From positions 1 to 64,000 of the forward strand of contig NZ_LDJJ01000037.1 in assembly GCF_001431465.1 (NCBI RefSeq): a stretch of DNA of 64,000 nt, in the 5' to 3' direction. The notes under the pieces are model-generated. The model saw nothing but the letters and a program-made list of their open reading frames with translations. It searched no databases and was not told where the DNA came from. Made by a program: the position numbers and the translations under genes. Each line of letters begins with the position of its first letter. Positions within the stretch are counted from its first letter, which is position 1. This document shows, in pieces, positions 9,232 to 17,991 of this stretch. Origin of the DNA: Stenotrophomonas terrae. Its GTDB lineage: Bacteria > Pseudomonadota > Gammaproteobacteria > Xanthomonadales > Xanthomonadaceae.

Positions 9232-9246
9232 CGTAGCACGGCACAA

Positions 9247-9265
9247 ATTGCGAATCATTCTCATT
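9247..9265. promoter_or_regulatory. Strong Fur box for the flavin/PepSY operon
   Basis: ATTGCGAATCATTCTCATT matches 17 of 19 positions of the canonical palindromic Fur site AATGAGAATCATTCTCATT. It lies 39 bases upstream of the start codon of the PepSY-domain gene, a position that would block its promoter when iron is sufficient. It is the best Fur match seen in the window. Confidence 0.85.
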
Positions 9266-9303
9266 AGTGCTCTAATCGTCATCCTTCAACACCCCTGATC
9301 CCC

Positions 9304-9948
9304 GTGTCCGCAGACCGCAGCGCCGCCACTACCGTGCAACAACAAGCCAGTCGTGGATTCTGGTTGCGCACCTTGCATCAGTGGCACTGGATCAGCTCGG
9401 CGGTATGCCTGATCGGCATGCTGCTGTTCTCCCTGACCGGCATCACCTTGAACCACGCGTCCAGGATCGAAGCCAAGCCGCAGGTGCAGAACCTGCAGCT
9501 GGAATTGCCGGCGCCCGTACTCAAGGCTCTGGGCGAGCGCGAAGAAGGCAACGCGCCGCTGCCAGCGCGCGTGGCCGACTGGTTGTCCAATCGTCTGGAA
9601 GTGTCCATCGGCAGCCGTGAGGCCGAGTGGTCGCCAGAAGAAATCTATCTGTCCATGCCCGGCCCCGGCAGTGATGCCTGGCTGAGCATCGACCGCGAAA
9701 CCGGTGCGGTGGAGTTTGAAAAAACCCGTCGCGGTTGGGTTTCGTACTTCAATGACCTGCACAAGGGCCGCAACGCCGGCCCCGGCTGGGGCTGGTTCCT
9801 CGACGTGTTCGCGGTGGCCTGCCTGGTGTTCTGCATCACCGGCCTGTTCCTGTTGCATCTGCATGCGCGGCAGCGGCGCATGACCTGGCCGCTGGTCGGC
9901 CTGGGTTTGCTGATCCCGCTGCTGATCGCCCTGCTCCTCATCCATTGA
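9304..9948 (+). CDS. PepSY-associated transmembrane protein (probable haem-binding reductase subunit)
   Basis: A 214-residue inner-membrane protein of the PepSY-associated TM family. It uses a GTG start after the Fur box. Hydrophobic helices are at about 29-50, 165-183 and 194-213, with a periplasmic PepSY-like domain between the first two. Histidines near the membrane borders (H25, H28, H51, H153, H185, H187) are candidates for haem ligation. In Pseudomonas PiuB this domain is fused to a flavoreductase; here the flavoreductase is encoded separately at 12481. Inferred role: passing electrons across the membrane to periplasmic acceptors for ferric-siderophore reduction. Confidence 0.85.
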   Translation: MSADRSAATTVQQQASRGFWLRTLHQWHWISSAVCLIGMLLFSLTGITLNHASRIEAKPQVQNLQLELPAPVLKALGEREEGNAPLPARVADWLSNRLEVSIGSREAEWSPEEIYLSMPGPGSDAWLSIDRETGAVEFEKTRRGWVSYFNDLHKGRNAGPGWGWFLDVFAVACLVFCITGLFLLHLHARQRRMTWPLVGLGLLIPLLIALLLIH

Positions 9949-9973
9949 CCGTCGTTCTTCCCGGAGTCGCACC

Positions 9974-10495
9974 ATGCGCGTCACCCTGACCATCGCCCTG
10001 AGCGGCCTGATCGCCACCGCTCCTGCCGCCTACGCCGCCAGCCTCGACGTCAACGTCGAAGTGCCCAAGCTCAACGTGGCCGAGTACCACCGCCCGTATG
10101 TCGCGGTGTGGATCGAAGGTGCCGACCAGCAGGTCGCCGCCAATCTGTCGGTCTGGTACCAGCTCAAGGACACCGCCGAAGGCCATGGCACCAAGTGGCT
10201 GCCGGACCTGCGCCAGTGGTGGCGCAAGAGCGGCCGCACCCTGCAGGTGCCGGTGGATGGCGTGACCGGCCCGACCCGTCCGGTCGGCAAGCACCAGCTC
10301 AGCTTCAGCGACCGCCAGCCGCAGCTGCGCGCCCTGCCCGCCGGCCAGTACACGCTGGTAGTGGAAGCCGCACGTGAAGTCGGCGGCCGCGAGCTGGTCA
10401 AGATTCCCTTCAGCTGGCCGGCCCGTGCCGCCCAGAACGGCAGTGCCCAAGGCAGCACCGAACTCGGTGCCGTCACCCTCGCCGTCAAGCCCTGA
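9974..10495 (+). CDS. DUF2271 periplasmic protein with flavinylation-like motif
   Basis: A 173-residue exported protein with a signal peptide ending near A21-A22 (AAYAAS) and a DUF2271 domain. The sequence D95-G-V-T-G-P-T101 resembles the D-x-x-[ST]-G-A-[ST] motif at which ApbE attaches FMN to a threonine or serine, making T101 the candidate acceptor. DUF2271 proteins occur beside ApbE, PepSY and DUF4198 genes in flavin-based extracytosolic electron-transfer loci, exactly as here. It lies 25 bases after the PepSY gene and 25 bases before the DUF4198 gene. Covalent flavinylation is a prediction; proline in place of alanine in the motif is a deviation. Confidence 0.85.
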   Translation: MRVTLTIALSGLIATAPAAYAASLDVNVEVPKLNVAEYHRPYVAVWIEGADQQVAANLSVWYQLKDTAEGHGTKWLPDLRQWWRKSGRTLQVPVDGVTGPTRPVGKHQLSFSDRQPQLRALPAGQYTLVVEAAREVGGRELVKIPFSWPARAAQNGSAQGSTELGAVTLAVKP

Positions 10496-10520
10496 TCCCC
10501 ATTACCAACGGAGCCAACCG

Positions 10521-11327
10521 ATGAAGCGTTCCCTCCTGCTTGCTGCCACCATCGCCGCCGCGCTGCCCTTCTCCGCCGCCGCCCACAAGGCCTGGCTGCA
10601 GCCGTCGCAGACCGTGATTGCCGGTACCAACCCGTGGATCACGGTGGATGCGGCCGTGTCCAACGACCTGTTCTACTTCAACCATGTGCCGCTGCGCCTG
10701 GACAACCTGGTGATCACCGCACCGGACGGCAGCACCGTGCAGCCGCAGAACGTGGCCACCGGCAAGTACCGCAGCGTGTTCGATGTTGAACTGACCCAGC
10801 AGGGCACCTACCGCCTGGCCAACGTCAACGCCGGCCTGATGGCCAACTGGCAGGAAGACGGCAAGCCCAAGCGCTGGCGCGGCAACGCTGCAACTTTCGC
10901 CACCGAAGTCCCGAAGGATGCCAAGGAACTGAAGGTCTCCGAGACCGCCGGTCGCGTTGAAACCTTCGTCACCAACGGCAAGCCGAACGACACCGCGCTC
11001 AAGCCGACCGGCAAGGGCATGGAACTGGTCGCAGTGGGCCACCCGAACGATCTGTTCGCCGGTGAGCAGGCCAAGTTCAAGCTGCTGGTCGACGGCAAGC
11101 CGCACGCTGGCCTGGAAGTGGAAATCACCCGCGGCGGCACCCGTTACCGCAACGCCCAGGAAGAGATCAAGGTAACCACCGACGCCAATGGCGAGTTCTC
11201 GGTGACCTGGCCGCAGGCTGGCATGTACTGGCTGGAAACCGGCACCGAGGACAACAAGACCTCGATCCCGCAGGCCAACGTGCGCCGCCTGAGCTACGTA
11301 GCCACGCTGGAAGTGCTGCCGCAGTAA
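10521..11327 (+). CDS. DUF4198 periplasmic protein
   Basis: A 268-residue exported protein of the DUF4198 family (nickel/cobalt-uptake-like periplasmic domain). The signal peptide appears to end at AAA before H22-K-A-W, so the mature protein would begin with histidine, a potential metal ligand; H-x-x-W-L is the usual N-terminal signature. No flavinylation motif and no cysteine are present. The ATG has a GGAG ribosome-binding site. It is the third gene of the Fur-controlled operon. A metal- or siderophore-handling role is inferred from context. Confidence 0.85.
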   Translation: MKRSLLLAATIAAALPFSAAAHKAWLQPSQTVIAGTNPWITVDAAVSNDLFYFNHVPLRLDNLVITAPDGSTVQPQNVATGKYRSVFDVELTQQGTYRLANVNAGLMANWQEDGKPKRWRGNAATFATEVPKDAKELKVSETAGRVETFVTNGKPNDTALKPTGKGMELVAVGHPNDLFAGEQAKFKLLVDGKPHAGLEVEITRGGTRYRNAQEEIKVTTDANGEFSVTWPQAGMYWLETGTEDNKTSIPQANVRRLSYVATLEVLPQ

Positions 11328-11338
11328 AGCTCTAAAAG

Positions 11339-11477
11339 CCCCTCTCCCGCCCGCGGGAGAGGGGTTGGGGTGAGGGCAAGGCCGAAGCCGGGCTCCTGAA
11401 GCCGCGGCAGACCCACAAAAACCAAAGCTTCCCCTCATCCGCCCCTTCGGGGCACCTTCTCCCGTAAACGGGAGAAG
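11339..11477. repeat. Pair of CCCTCTCCCG palindromic elements
   Basis: Two related hairpins lie between the DUF4198 and apbE genes: CCCCTCTCCCGCCCGCGGGAGAGGGG (written here as arms CCCCTCTCCCG and CGGGAGAGGGG) at 11339, and an inverted degenerate copy ending CTTCTCCCGT-AAACGGGAGAAG at 11477. The same family is amplified in tandem at 24505-24740. They could attenuate transcription into apbE, but no T tract follows the first. Confidence 0.75.
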
Positions 11478-11509
11478 AAACACCTGCCCCAGCTGGCTTT
11501 TTTATACCG

Positions 11510-12484
11510 ATGTCCTCCAACTCCGACATCGCCGCCCTCGGCGGCCACACCATGGGCACCAGCTGGAGCGTCAAGCTGGTCGCTGCACGCAGCCGTGATC
11601 TGCATCCACTGCATGCCGGCATCCAGGCCGAGCTCGACCGTGTCGTCGCGCAGATGAGCACCTGGGAAGCCGACTCCGACATCAGTCGCTACAACCGCGC
11701 CGCCGCTGGCACTTGGCATGCGCTGCCCGATGATTTCTGGAACGTGCTCAGCGCCGCGCGCGACATCGCCGAACGCAGCGCAGGCGCCTTCGACCCCAGC
11801 ATCGGGCCGCTGGTCGCTTTGTGGGGCTTTGGCGCCGATGGCGCCACACAGGCCGTGCCCGATCCCGCGCTGCTGGCCGAGGTGGCTGCACGCTGCGGCT
11901 GGAACAAACTGCAGCTGGATCCACAAACGCAAAGCGCCCTGCAACCCGGCGGTCTGCAGCTGGATCTGTCGGCCATCGCCAAAGGCTACGGCGTGGATCT
12001 GGTCAGCCGCTGGCTGCGCCGTATCGGCATCACCGCCGCGCTTGTCGAAGTTGGCGGCGAACTGCATGGCTACGGTCTGAAACCCGACGGCCAGCCTTGG
12101 CGCGTGCTGGTTGAATCCGCTCCGGAAGAAGATGCCGGCGCCGACTATCCACCGCGCGTACTCGCATTGGACGAGCTGGCAATCGCCACCTCGGGCGATC
12201 GTTGGCACCATTTTGAACGCGATGGCGTGTCCTACAGCCACACCCTGGATCCGCGCAGCCATGCACCGGTCAGCCGCGCAGCCGCCGCGGTCAGCGTGAT
12301 CGCCCGCGAGGCCATGCTTGCCGATGCCTGGGCCACCGCCTTGACCGTGATGGGCGCTGATCAGGGCCTGGCCTTTGCCAACAGCCATGACTTGGCTGCA
12401 CGCTTCATCACCCGCAGCAGCAACGGCCTGATTGAAACCATGACGCCCGCCTTCCAGCGTTACCTGGACGCCAGCACGCAATGA
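11510..12484 (+). CDS. apbE: FAD:protein FMN transferase
   Basis: A 324-residue ApbE-family flavin transferase, which moves FMN from FAD onto Ser/Thr of target proteins. The start region MGTSWSV, the segments SIGPLVALWGFG, LDLSAIAKGYGVDLV, VEVGGELHGYG and ATSGDRWHHF, and HTLDPRSHAPV are typical. Unlike most ApbE proteins no signal peptide or lipobox is present, and an in-frame stop at 11465 rules out an upstream extension carrying one. Its predicted target, the DUF2271 protein, is exported. The stop overlaps the next start by ATGA. Confidence 0.93.
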   Translation: MSSNSDIAALGGHTMGTSWSVKLVAARSRDLHPLHAGIQAELDRVVAQMSTWEADSDISRYNRAAAGTWHALPDDFWNVLSAARDIAERSAGAFDPSIGPLVALWGFGADGATQAVPDPALLAEVAARCGWNKLQLDPQTQSALQPGGLQLDLSAIAKGYGVDLVSRWLRRIGITAALVEVGGELHGYGLKPDGQPWRVLVESAPEEDAGADYPPRVLALDELAIATSGDRWHHFERDGVSYSHTLDPRSHAPVSRAAAAVSVIAREAMLADAWATALTVMGADQGLAFANSHDLAARFITRSSNGLIETMTPAFQRYLDASTQ

Positions 12485-14091
12485 ACCGCAACCGCTCCAC
12501 GCGTGCCCTGTTCGGCAACCTCGCCGTGGGCCTGGGCCTGCTGCTGATCGCCCTGCTACTGCTGCGCCTGCACCTGGGCGAGCGCTGGTGGCCGGCACCG
12601 CCGCTGGCGCCACAGTGGTGGATGGCGCTGGCAGCGCTGGCAATCTACGCAGCCGCCTGTTTCGCCCTGTGGTGGTGCACCCGCCAACGCGACGATGAGG
12701 TCGGTGACAGCAAGGAGCCGCCCATCCTGGTAGTGTGGGCCAGCCAGACCGGCTTTGCCCAGCAGCTGGCGCAGCGCACTGCGGCACAGCTGCGTGCTGC
12801 CGGCCACAAGACCCGGCTGCGCGCGATCGACCAGGTGGATGCAGCCCTGCTCGACAGCACTCGCCAGGCCTTGTTCATCGTCAGCACCACCGGCGAAGGC
12901 GATCCACCCGATCACGCCCTCGCCTTCCTGAGCCGGGTAATGCCGCAGCCGCTGAAGCTGCCGCAACTGCAATATGCCGTGCTGGCACTGGGTGATAAAA
13001 CCTACGAACAATACTGCGCGTTCGGCCATCAACTTGATGACTGGCTGCGCGCGCACGGTGCACAGCCATTGTTTGACACCGTGGACGTCGACAACGCCGA
13101 CGCCGAGGCGCTGCGCCATTGGCAGCAGCTGCTGGGCCAGCTCGGCGGCTCAAGCACGGAGGCAAGTGATTGGAGCGCACCGGCCTATCAATCCTGGCTG
13201 CTGCGCAAGCGCGAAGTTCTCAACCCCGGCAGCATCGGCGGCAAGGTATTCCACCTGCAGCTGCAACCGGCCGATGGCCAGCTGCCAGCCTGGCAGGCCG
13301 GCGACATCGCCGAGATCGGCCCACGCCAATCTGCTGTCGCGGTGACGCAATGGCTGCAGGCGCACGACTTCGCTTCCACCACCGTGCTGGCCGATGGCCG
13401 CTTGCTGGGCGATGCCCTGGCTGTTTCGCACCTGCCTGACAGTTGTGACACCGGTGATGCCGACGCTCTGGCCGCCAGCCTCAAGCCTTTGCCGCACCGC
13501 GAATACTCGATTGCATCGATGCCAACGGAAGGCAGCCTGCAGCTGATGCTGCGCCGGCAGCTGCGCCCGGATGGCACACCGGGTCTGGCCAGCGGCTGGC
13601 TCTGCGACTACACCGCCATCGGTGACAGCATTGATCTGCGCCTGCGCAGCAACAGCAACTTCCATCCACCCGGCAACGATGCACCGCTGATCCTGATCGG
13701 TAACGGCACCGGCATCGCCGGCCTGCGTGCACATCTGCGCGCCCGTATCGATGCAGGCGCGCGCCGCAACTGGTTGCTGTTCGGCGAGCGCAATGTGGCG
13801 CACGACTTCCATTTCGGTGACGAGCTGCGTCAATGGCAGCGCGAGGGCGGAGTCGAGCGATTGGATACGGTTTTCAGCCGCGACGATGGCGCCTTCCACT
13901 ACGTACAGGACGCATTGGCTGCGCACAGCGAAGTGCTGCGGCAATGGCTGGACGACGGCGCTACCTTGCTGGTCTGCGGCAGCCTGCAGGGCATGGCCCC
14001 GGCGGTGGACAAGGTCATCATCGATGCGATTGGTGCCGATGCACATCAGGCACTGCGCATCGCCGGCCGCTACCGCCGCGACGTCTACTGA
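12481..14091 (+). CDS. Membrane-anchored NADPH-dependent flavoreductase (CysJ-like)
   Basis: A 536-residue diflavin reductase resembling the reductase half of PiuB and sulfite reductase alpha subunits. Two N-terminal transmembrane helices (about 10-29 and 42-64) precede a flavodoxin-type FMN domain (STTGEGDPPDH, LALGDKTYEQYC), an FAD domain (R-E-Y-S near 340) and an NADPH-binding domain (GNGTGIAGLR, VCGSLQGMA) ending in the aromatic YRRDVY tail. It would draw electrons from cytosolic NADPH and feed the PepSY protein. It overlaps apbE by 4 bases and closes the five-gene operon. Direction of electron flow is inferred from architecture. Confidence 0.88.
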   Translation: MNRNRSTRALFGNLAVGLGLLLIALLLLRLHLGERWWPAPPLAPQWWMALAALAIYAAACFALWWCTRQRDDEVGDSKEPPILVVWASQTGFAQQLAQRTAAQLRAAGHKTRLRAIDQVDAALLDSTRQALFIVSTTGEGDPPDHALAFLSRVMPQPLKLPQLQYAVLALGDKTYEQYCAFGHQLDDWLRAHGAQPLFDTVDVDNADAEALRHWQQLLGQLGGSSTEASDWSAPAYQSWLLRKREVLNPGSIGGKVFHLQLQPADGQLPAWQAGDIAEIGPRQSAVAVTQWLQAHDFASTTVLADGRLLGDALAVSHLPDSCDTGDADALAASLKPLPHREYSIASMPTEGSLQLMLRRQLRPDGTPGLASGWLCDYTAIGDSIDLRLRSNSNFHPPGNDAPLILIGNGTGIAGLRAHLRARIDAGARRNWLLFGERNVAHDFHFGDELRQWQREGGVERLDTVFSRDDGAFHYVQDALAAHSEVLRQWLDDGATLLVCGSLQGMAPAVDKVIIDAIGADAHQALRIAGRYRRDVY

Positions 14092-14093
14092 GC

Positions 14094-14293
14094 GTAGTGC
14101 CGAGCCATGCTCGGCAAAGCAGCCCTGTAGTGCGGAGACATGCTCGGCAGAGGCCTTACAAGCAGCCTCACCCGTAGTGCCGAGCCATGCTCGGCAGAAG
14201 CTTTCCCGGTAATGCCCATGCCGAGCATGGCTCGGCACTACAGGTGAAGCCTTGCGCTGTTGGTTCTTTGGCTTCGCGGCTTACGCCGCTCCT
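14094..14293. repeat. Cluster of four GTAGTGCCGAGC REPs and one GTAGGAGCGGC REP
   Basis: GTAGTGCCGAGCCATGCTCG-type palindromes occur at 14094, 14128 and 14174 in forward orientation and at 14219-14242 inverted; an inverted GTAGGAGCGGCGTAAGCC element ends at 14293. These match the GTAG-headed SMAG REP design of Stenotrophomonas. The last element runs into the 3' end of the hutD-like gene and provides its TAG stop codon. Confidence 0.9.
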
Positions 14294-14882
14294 ACACAAC
14301 CGGCATCAGCCGTATCGCCAGCAGTTCACCGCCGCCGCTGAGCGTATAGCGCTGCCGTTCGCCGGCGCCGAGCCACGCGGTATCACCGGCCGACAGCGCC
14401 GGCAGCACACCGCCCTCGAACACTGCCTGCCCGGCCAGTAGATGGATGGCCCACGCGGCCTGTGGCTCGGTGAAGAACAACATATTGCCCACCAGCGGCC
14501 GATGCAGCAGTTCGGCCTGCAAGGCATCACGCCGCCACATCAGATTGAAGTCCTGGGTCACACCGTCGACCAGCTCGCCGACGATGTCTTCTTCGCCGGC
14601 AAAACGCAGGCGTTGGTACGGCGGCAGCAGGGTTTCGCAACGCCCATCAGCGAAGCGCAAACGCAGACCTTCGCCCTGCAGCAATACCAGCTCGCGTTCG
14701 ACACCGGGGAATGCGGAGAACGCCGCGTCCTGTTCGATCTCGGCGATGGACAGGCGCAGCTGCCAGTCGCCCTGCTCCGGCAGACGCAGGATCTCGCGCG
14801 TCCAACCCAGGCCATTGCGCCAGCGCTCGCGCTGGTAGAGCGCGGCAGGGATGACGCGGGTAGGAGAGTTCAATGTATGCAT
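14292..14882 (-). CDS. HutD/Ves family protein
   Basis: A 196-residue cytoplasmic cupin-like protein of the HutD/Ves family. Recognisable segments are WRNGLGWTREI near the N terminus, FSAFPGVERELVLLQGEGL in the centre and FNLMWRRD. HutD homologues are linked to histidine utilisation, and Ves to cold-related expression, but a biochemical activity is not established. No hut genes are nearby. The final codons GTT GTG TAG run into an inverted GTAGGAGCGG repeat, whose TAG is the stop codon. Confidence 0.88.
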   Translation of the reverse strand: MHTLNSPTRVIPAALYQRERWRNGLGWTREILRLPEQGDWQLRLSIAEIEQDAAFSAFPGVERELVLLQGEGLRLRFADGRCETLLPPYQRLRFAGEEDIVGELVDGVTQDFNLMWRRDALQAELLHRPLVGNMLFFTEPQAAWAIHLLAGQAVFEGGVLPALSAGDTAWLGAGERQRYTLSGGGELLAIRLMPVV

Positions 14883-14910
14883 CGGCCAATGATGCCATCA
14901 GCGCGGAGCT

Positions 14911-15061
14911 GTAGGAGCGGCAGATGTGTAGGAGCGGCGTAAGCCGCGAAGCCACAAATCCAACAGCGTCGAGCAAAGCCAACCCCTCCCCAACCCTCCC
15001 CTTGCCTACGGCAAAGGGAGGGGGCTCAAGCCTCCCCTGCGCTTCGCGCAAGGGAGGGGCT
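14911..15061. repeat. Mixed repeat cluster between hutD-like and hydrolase genes
   Basis: The stretch holds a truncated GTAGGAGCGGC unit (14911), a full GTAGGAGCGGCGTAAGCCGC unit (14928-14952), and two CCCTCCCC-type elements at about 14990-15027 and 15030-15061. No gene is apparent. The last element abuts the stop of the convergent hydrolase gene. Confidence 0.8.
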
Positions 15062-15068
15062 CAAGCCC

Positions 15069-16901
15069 TTACTTCGGCATCGCCAGGTTCTCAGCCGTCA
15101 GCGCCTTGCCCGCACGTGGGGTGGTGGCGATCACTGCATCGGCTGGCAAAGCCGTGCCCTTGTCCAGGCGTGCCTGCACCCGATCCAGGGCCTCATACAC
15201 ATAGGGCAGCAGCGGCAGGTAACGCGAGCCATAGTCCGGCAGGCCGAGGAAACCATCGAAGTGCTGCACATGCTGCACCTTCCAGTAGCTCACTTCGCGC
15301 CCGGCCGCCTTGGCTGCCGCCGCATACGGTGCGCTGCTGAAAGCCGGCGGAATCAGGCCATCGTCGGCACCGTGTACCACCATCACCGGCAGGCCCTTGC
15401 GCGGCAAACCGGCGTGGGTGGCCTGGATGCCGGCCTGCACACGCTTGGCGTCTTCACCCTGTCCGTCCCACAGACCACGCAGGCACTTCAGACCGGCGTA
15501 GGTCAGGTCCGGCAAGGCCACCTTGCTGTCGAGCAGGCCAACGCCGGCACCCGGCGGAATGCCGCTGCCGTCGGAGATCCACGCAGCACGCTCAATGGCG
15601 GTTGCCGCGCGCGGCGAGAAGTCCGGATTCTGTGCCGCAAAGTTGAATCCACAGGGATGCTCGCCAACGCCATAGCGGCCATAGGCCGAGGCATACGTCG
15701 CCGAGATCGCGCGCCATAGATCAAAGCCGGTGGACAAGGCACCAGCACGCAGCGATTGGTCGGTCCATCCCTTGCTCAGCATCAGCTCGTAGGCCGACCG
15801 GGCCTGCGCCGCTGGTGTCGCGCCACTGATCACACCCTCCGCTGCCAGGCTCGCACAGCGCACGGCGGCACCGGCCTGCAGCGCGGCGGTCATCGGCGGC
15901 TGCGGCAGGTTGCTCATGTGCAGCTGCGCGCACGGCATCAACAACGCCGCCTCGGTGCTGTAATCGTAGAGCGCACGTGCACCGGCACCGCTGGAATAGA
16001 CGCTGGGTTCACCGGCCACCACCGCATCCAGCCAGTCGCCTTCCAGCTCGGCCGCACGCAGCACCGCGCCGCCGCCATTGGAGATGCCCACGGCAATGAT
16101 GCGGGTGTTCTCGAAAGTGAAGGGCGCCGCCTGCGGATAGGCCTGTGCCAAGGCCAACAGTGCGAACTCGGCCGCCTGTTTTACGTGGCGCCCCCAGTCG
16201 GCTTCCGGGTTGTCCTTGGAATGCGCATGCTTGAAGGCGACACCTGCTGCATTGACCGGCGCATCCGGCACGAACGCAAGGTCGCTGACTTCACCCAAGG
16301 CACCGATGGTGCCATTGGCACGCACACCCATCTGCGCGTTCAGATCGTAGTAGTCGCTGCCGGCGCCCTTGTCGGTATAGACCACCGCACAGCCCTTGGG
16401 CAGGCCCCAGGCAGCGGCGACCGACACCGCGCCGTAGATGCCACGCGAGCCCGATGCCGGTGCGACCAGCACACAGCGCTTGGCGGTATCAAAGTTGTCC
16501 GGAATCTGCGCCAGCACACGATGCGGCTGGCTGGCACCGGGCAGGCGAGCGAACGCCGCATACTCGCGGCCGGGCACGTTCTGCAGGCTGCCGAACAGTT
16601 CGCCGTAACCACCGCCCGGGGCGAGGTCGGCAATGCCGCGCCAGCTGCCCCACATCGCGCGACGGCGCAGCTCATCCACGGTCGGCGCGCTGGCATCGGC
16701 AAAAGCCGGTGGCGCCATGCTGCGCAGGCCGGCCAGGCCCAGCCCGGCGGTAAGCAGGTCATCACTGCCGCGATGTTCGCTGCGGAGTTCGTTGCTGAAC
16801 ATGGAAGACTCCACGGGCTTGGACGCTGGGCCGCTGGCACAGGAGGCCAGGCTCAGTCCGACAAATAGGCCGCAGGCGGCGCGCAATAGGGATTGGCTCA
16901 T
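15069..16901 (-). CDS. D-(-)-3-hydroxybutyrate oligomer hydrolase (lipoprotein)
   Basis: A 610-residue secreted hydrolase of the 3-hydroxybutyrate oligomer hydrolase family, which cleaves 3HB oligomers to monomers. A lipobox L-A-S-C21 follows a hydrophobic signal, so the enzyme is probably a lipoprotein. The nucleophile is visible in VGIS274NGGGAV, and VVHGADDGLIPP probably provides the aspartate. The divergently transcribed neighbour is 3-hydroxybutyrate dehydrogenase, the next step in the pathway, which supports the call. Intracellular versus extracellular action differs within the family; the lipobox suggests an envelope location. Confidence 0.88.
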   Translation of the reverse strand: MSQSLLRAACGLFVGLSLASCASGPASKPVESSMFSNELRSEHRGSDDLLTAGLGLAGLRSMAPPAFADASAPTVDELRRRAMWGSWRGIADLAPGGGYGELFGSLQNVPGREYAAFARLPGASQPHRVLAQIPDNFDTAKRCVLVAPASGSRGIYGAVSVAAAWGLPKGCAVVYTDKGAGSDYYDLNAQMGVRANGTIGALGEVSDLAFVPDAPVNAAGVAFKHAHSKDNPEADWGRHVKQAAEFALLALAQAYPQAAPFTFENTRIIAVGISNGGGAVLRAAELEGDWLDAVVAGEPSVYSSGAGARALYDYSTEAALLMPCAQLHMSNLPQPPMTAALQAGAAVRCASLAAEGVISGATPAAQARSAYELMLSKGWTDQSLRAGALSTGFDLWRAISATYASAYGRYGVGEHPCGFNFAAQNPDFSPRAATAIERAAWISDGSGIPPGAGVGLLDSKVALPDLTYAGLKCLRGLWDGQGEDAKRVQAGIQATHAGLPRKGLPVMVVHGADDGLIPPAFSSAPYAAAAKAAGREVSYWKVQHVQHFDGFLGLPDYGSRYLPLLPYVYEALDRVQARLDKGTALPADAVIATTPRAGKALTAENLAMPK

Positions 16902-17012
16902 GGACGCACCCTAGCAGAGCAACCACGGCCGGCTCATCGTACTTAAGTACCACACGCTTTTAGCGCGGCGGCTGCTACGTTTCCACCATCCCCCATAGCT
17001 TCGGAGTCCCCC

Positions 17013-17810
17013 ATGGACCGCTTCCTGCAAGGCCGCACCGCATTGGTGACCGGCAGTACCTCCGGCATCGGCCTGGCCATCGCCCAGGCCTTGGCCAATG
17101 CCGGCGCCCGCGTGGCCATCAACGGCCTGGGCACGCCCGAGCAGATCGACGCGGCGTTAGCCAGCGTCACCGACACCGGCAGCCAGGCGCGGCACTTCGA
17201 TGCCGATCTGCGCAAACCCGACCAGATCGCCCACATGCTCGAAGCCGTGCAGGCCTGGGGCAACATCGACATCCTGGTCAACTGCGCCGGTATCCAGCAC
17301 GCCGCACCGCTGGCCGAACAGCCGCCGCAGAAGTGGGACGACATCATCGCCATCAACCTCAGCGCCGCCTTCCACACCATGCAGCATGCGCTGCCCGGTA
17401 TGGCCGAGCGCGGCTACGGCCGGGTGGTCAATATCGCCTCGGTGCATGGTCTGGTCGCCTCGAAGAACAAGGCCCCGTATGTGGCCAGCAAGTTCGGCAT
17501 CGTTGGCCTGAGCAAGGTAGCGGCATTGGAATACGCCGCTGCCGGCAGCCGTGAAAGCGGTGGCGTCACCGTCAACTGCGTCTGCCCGGGTTGGGTTGAA
17601 ACGCCCTTGATCGAGCCGCAGATCCAGGCCCACCGCAACGGCGGCAGCCGCGATGACGGCGTCCGCGCCCTGCTTGAAGAAAAGCAGCCCAGCCTGCGCA
17701 TGTCGCTGCCGGAAGACATCGGCGCGATGGTGGTCTGGCTGTGCCGCCGCGAGTCGCACAACCTCACCGGCGCGGCGATGCCGATGGACGGCGGCTGGAC
17801 TGCGCAGTAA
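17013..17810 (+). CDS. bdhA: 3-hydroxybutyrate dehydrogenase (SDR family)
   Basis: A 265-residue classical short-chain dehydrogenase oxidising D-3-hydroxybutyrate to acetoacetate with NAD. The cofactor motif TGSTSGIG starts at residue 13, NCAG is at 90-93, and the catalytic residues are S143, Y156 and K160 (YVASK). The length and the CPGWVETPL segment fit BdhA. It is transcribed away from the oligomer hydrolase, from a 111-base intergenic region that should hold both promoters. A GTP-independent start ATG is preceded by a GGAG. Confidence 0.92.
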   Translation: MDRFLQGRTALVTGSTSGIGLAIAQALANAGARVAINGLGTPEQIDAALASVTDTGSQARHFDADLRKPDQIAHMLEAVQAWGNIDILVNCAGIQHAAPLAEQPPQKWDDIIAINLSAAFHTMQHALPGMAERGYGRVVNIASVHGLVASKNKAPYVASKFGIVGLSKVAALEYAAAGSRESGGVTVNCVCPGWVETPLIEPQIQAHRNGGSRDDGVRALLEEKQPSLRMSLPEDIGAMVVWLCRRESHNLTGAAMPMDGGWTAQ

Positions 17811-17991
17811 GTCAGGAACGAATGATCAGGAGCGAGGAAGCAGAACGTCGAAGCAGATGCAGTAGATGCTTAGCGCCGCTTTCCCGCTCCGCCCTGGTTG
17901 CTACTCCCTCGTTCCCGGCCCCAGGAGGTTGCTTTTGGCTTCATGTGCGCCTCTACTGGCGGCTGTTTTCCCGCCAGTCGTTCCCAGCCTC

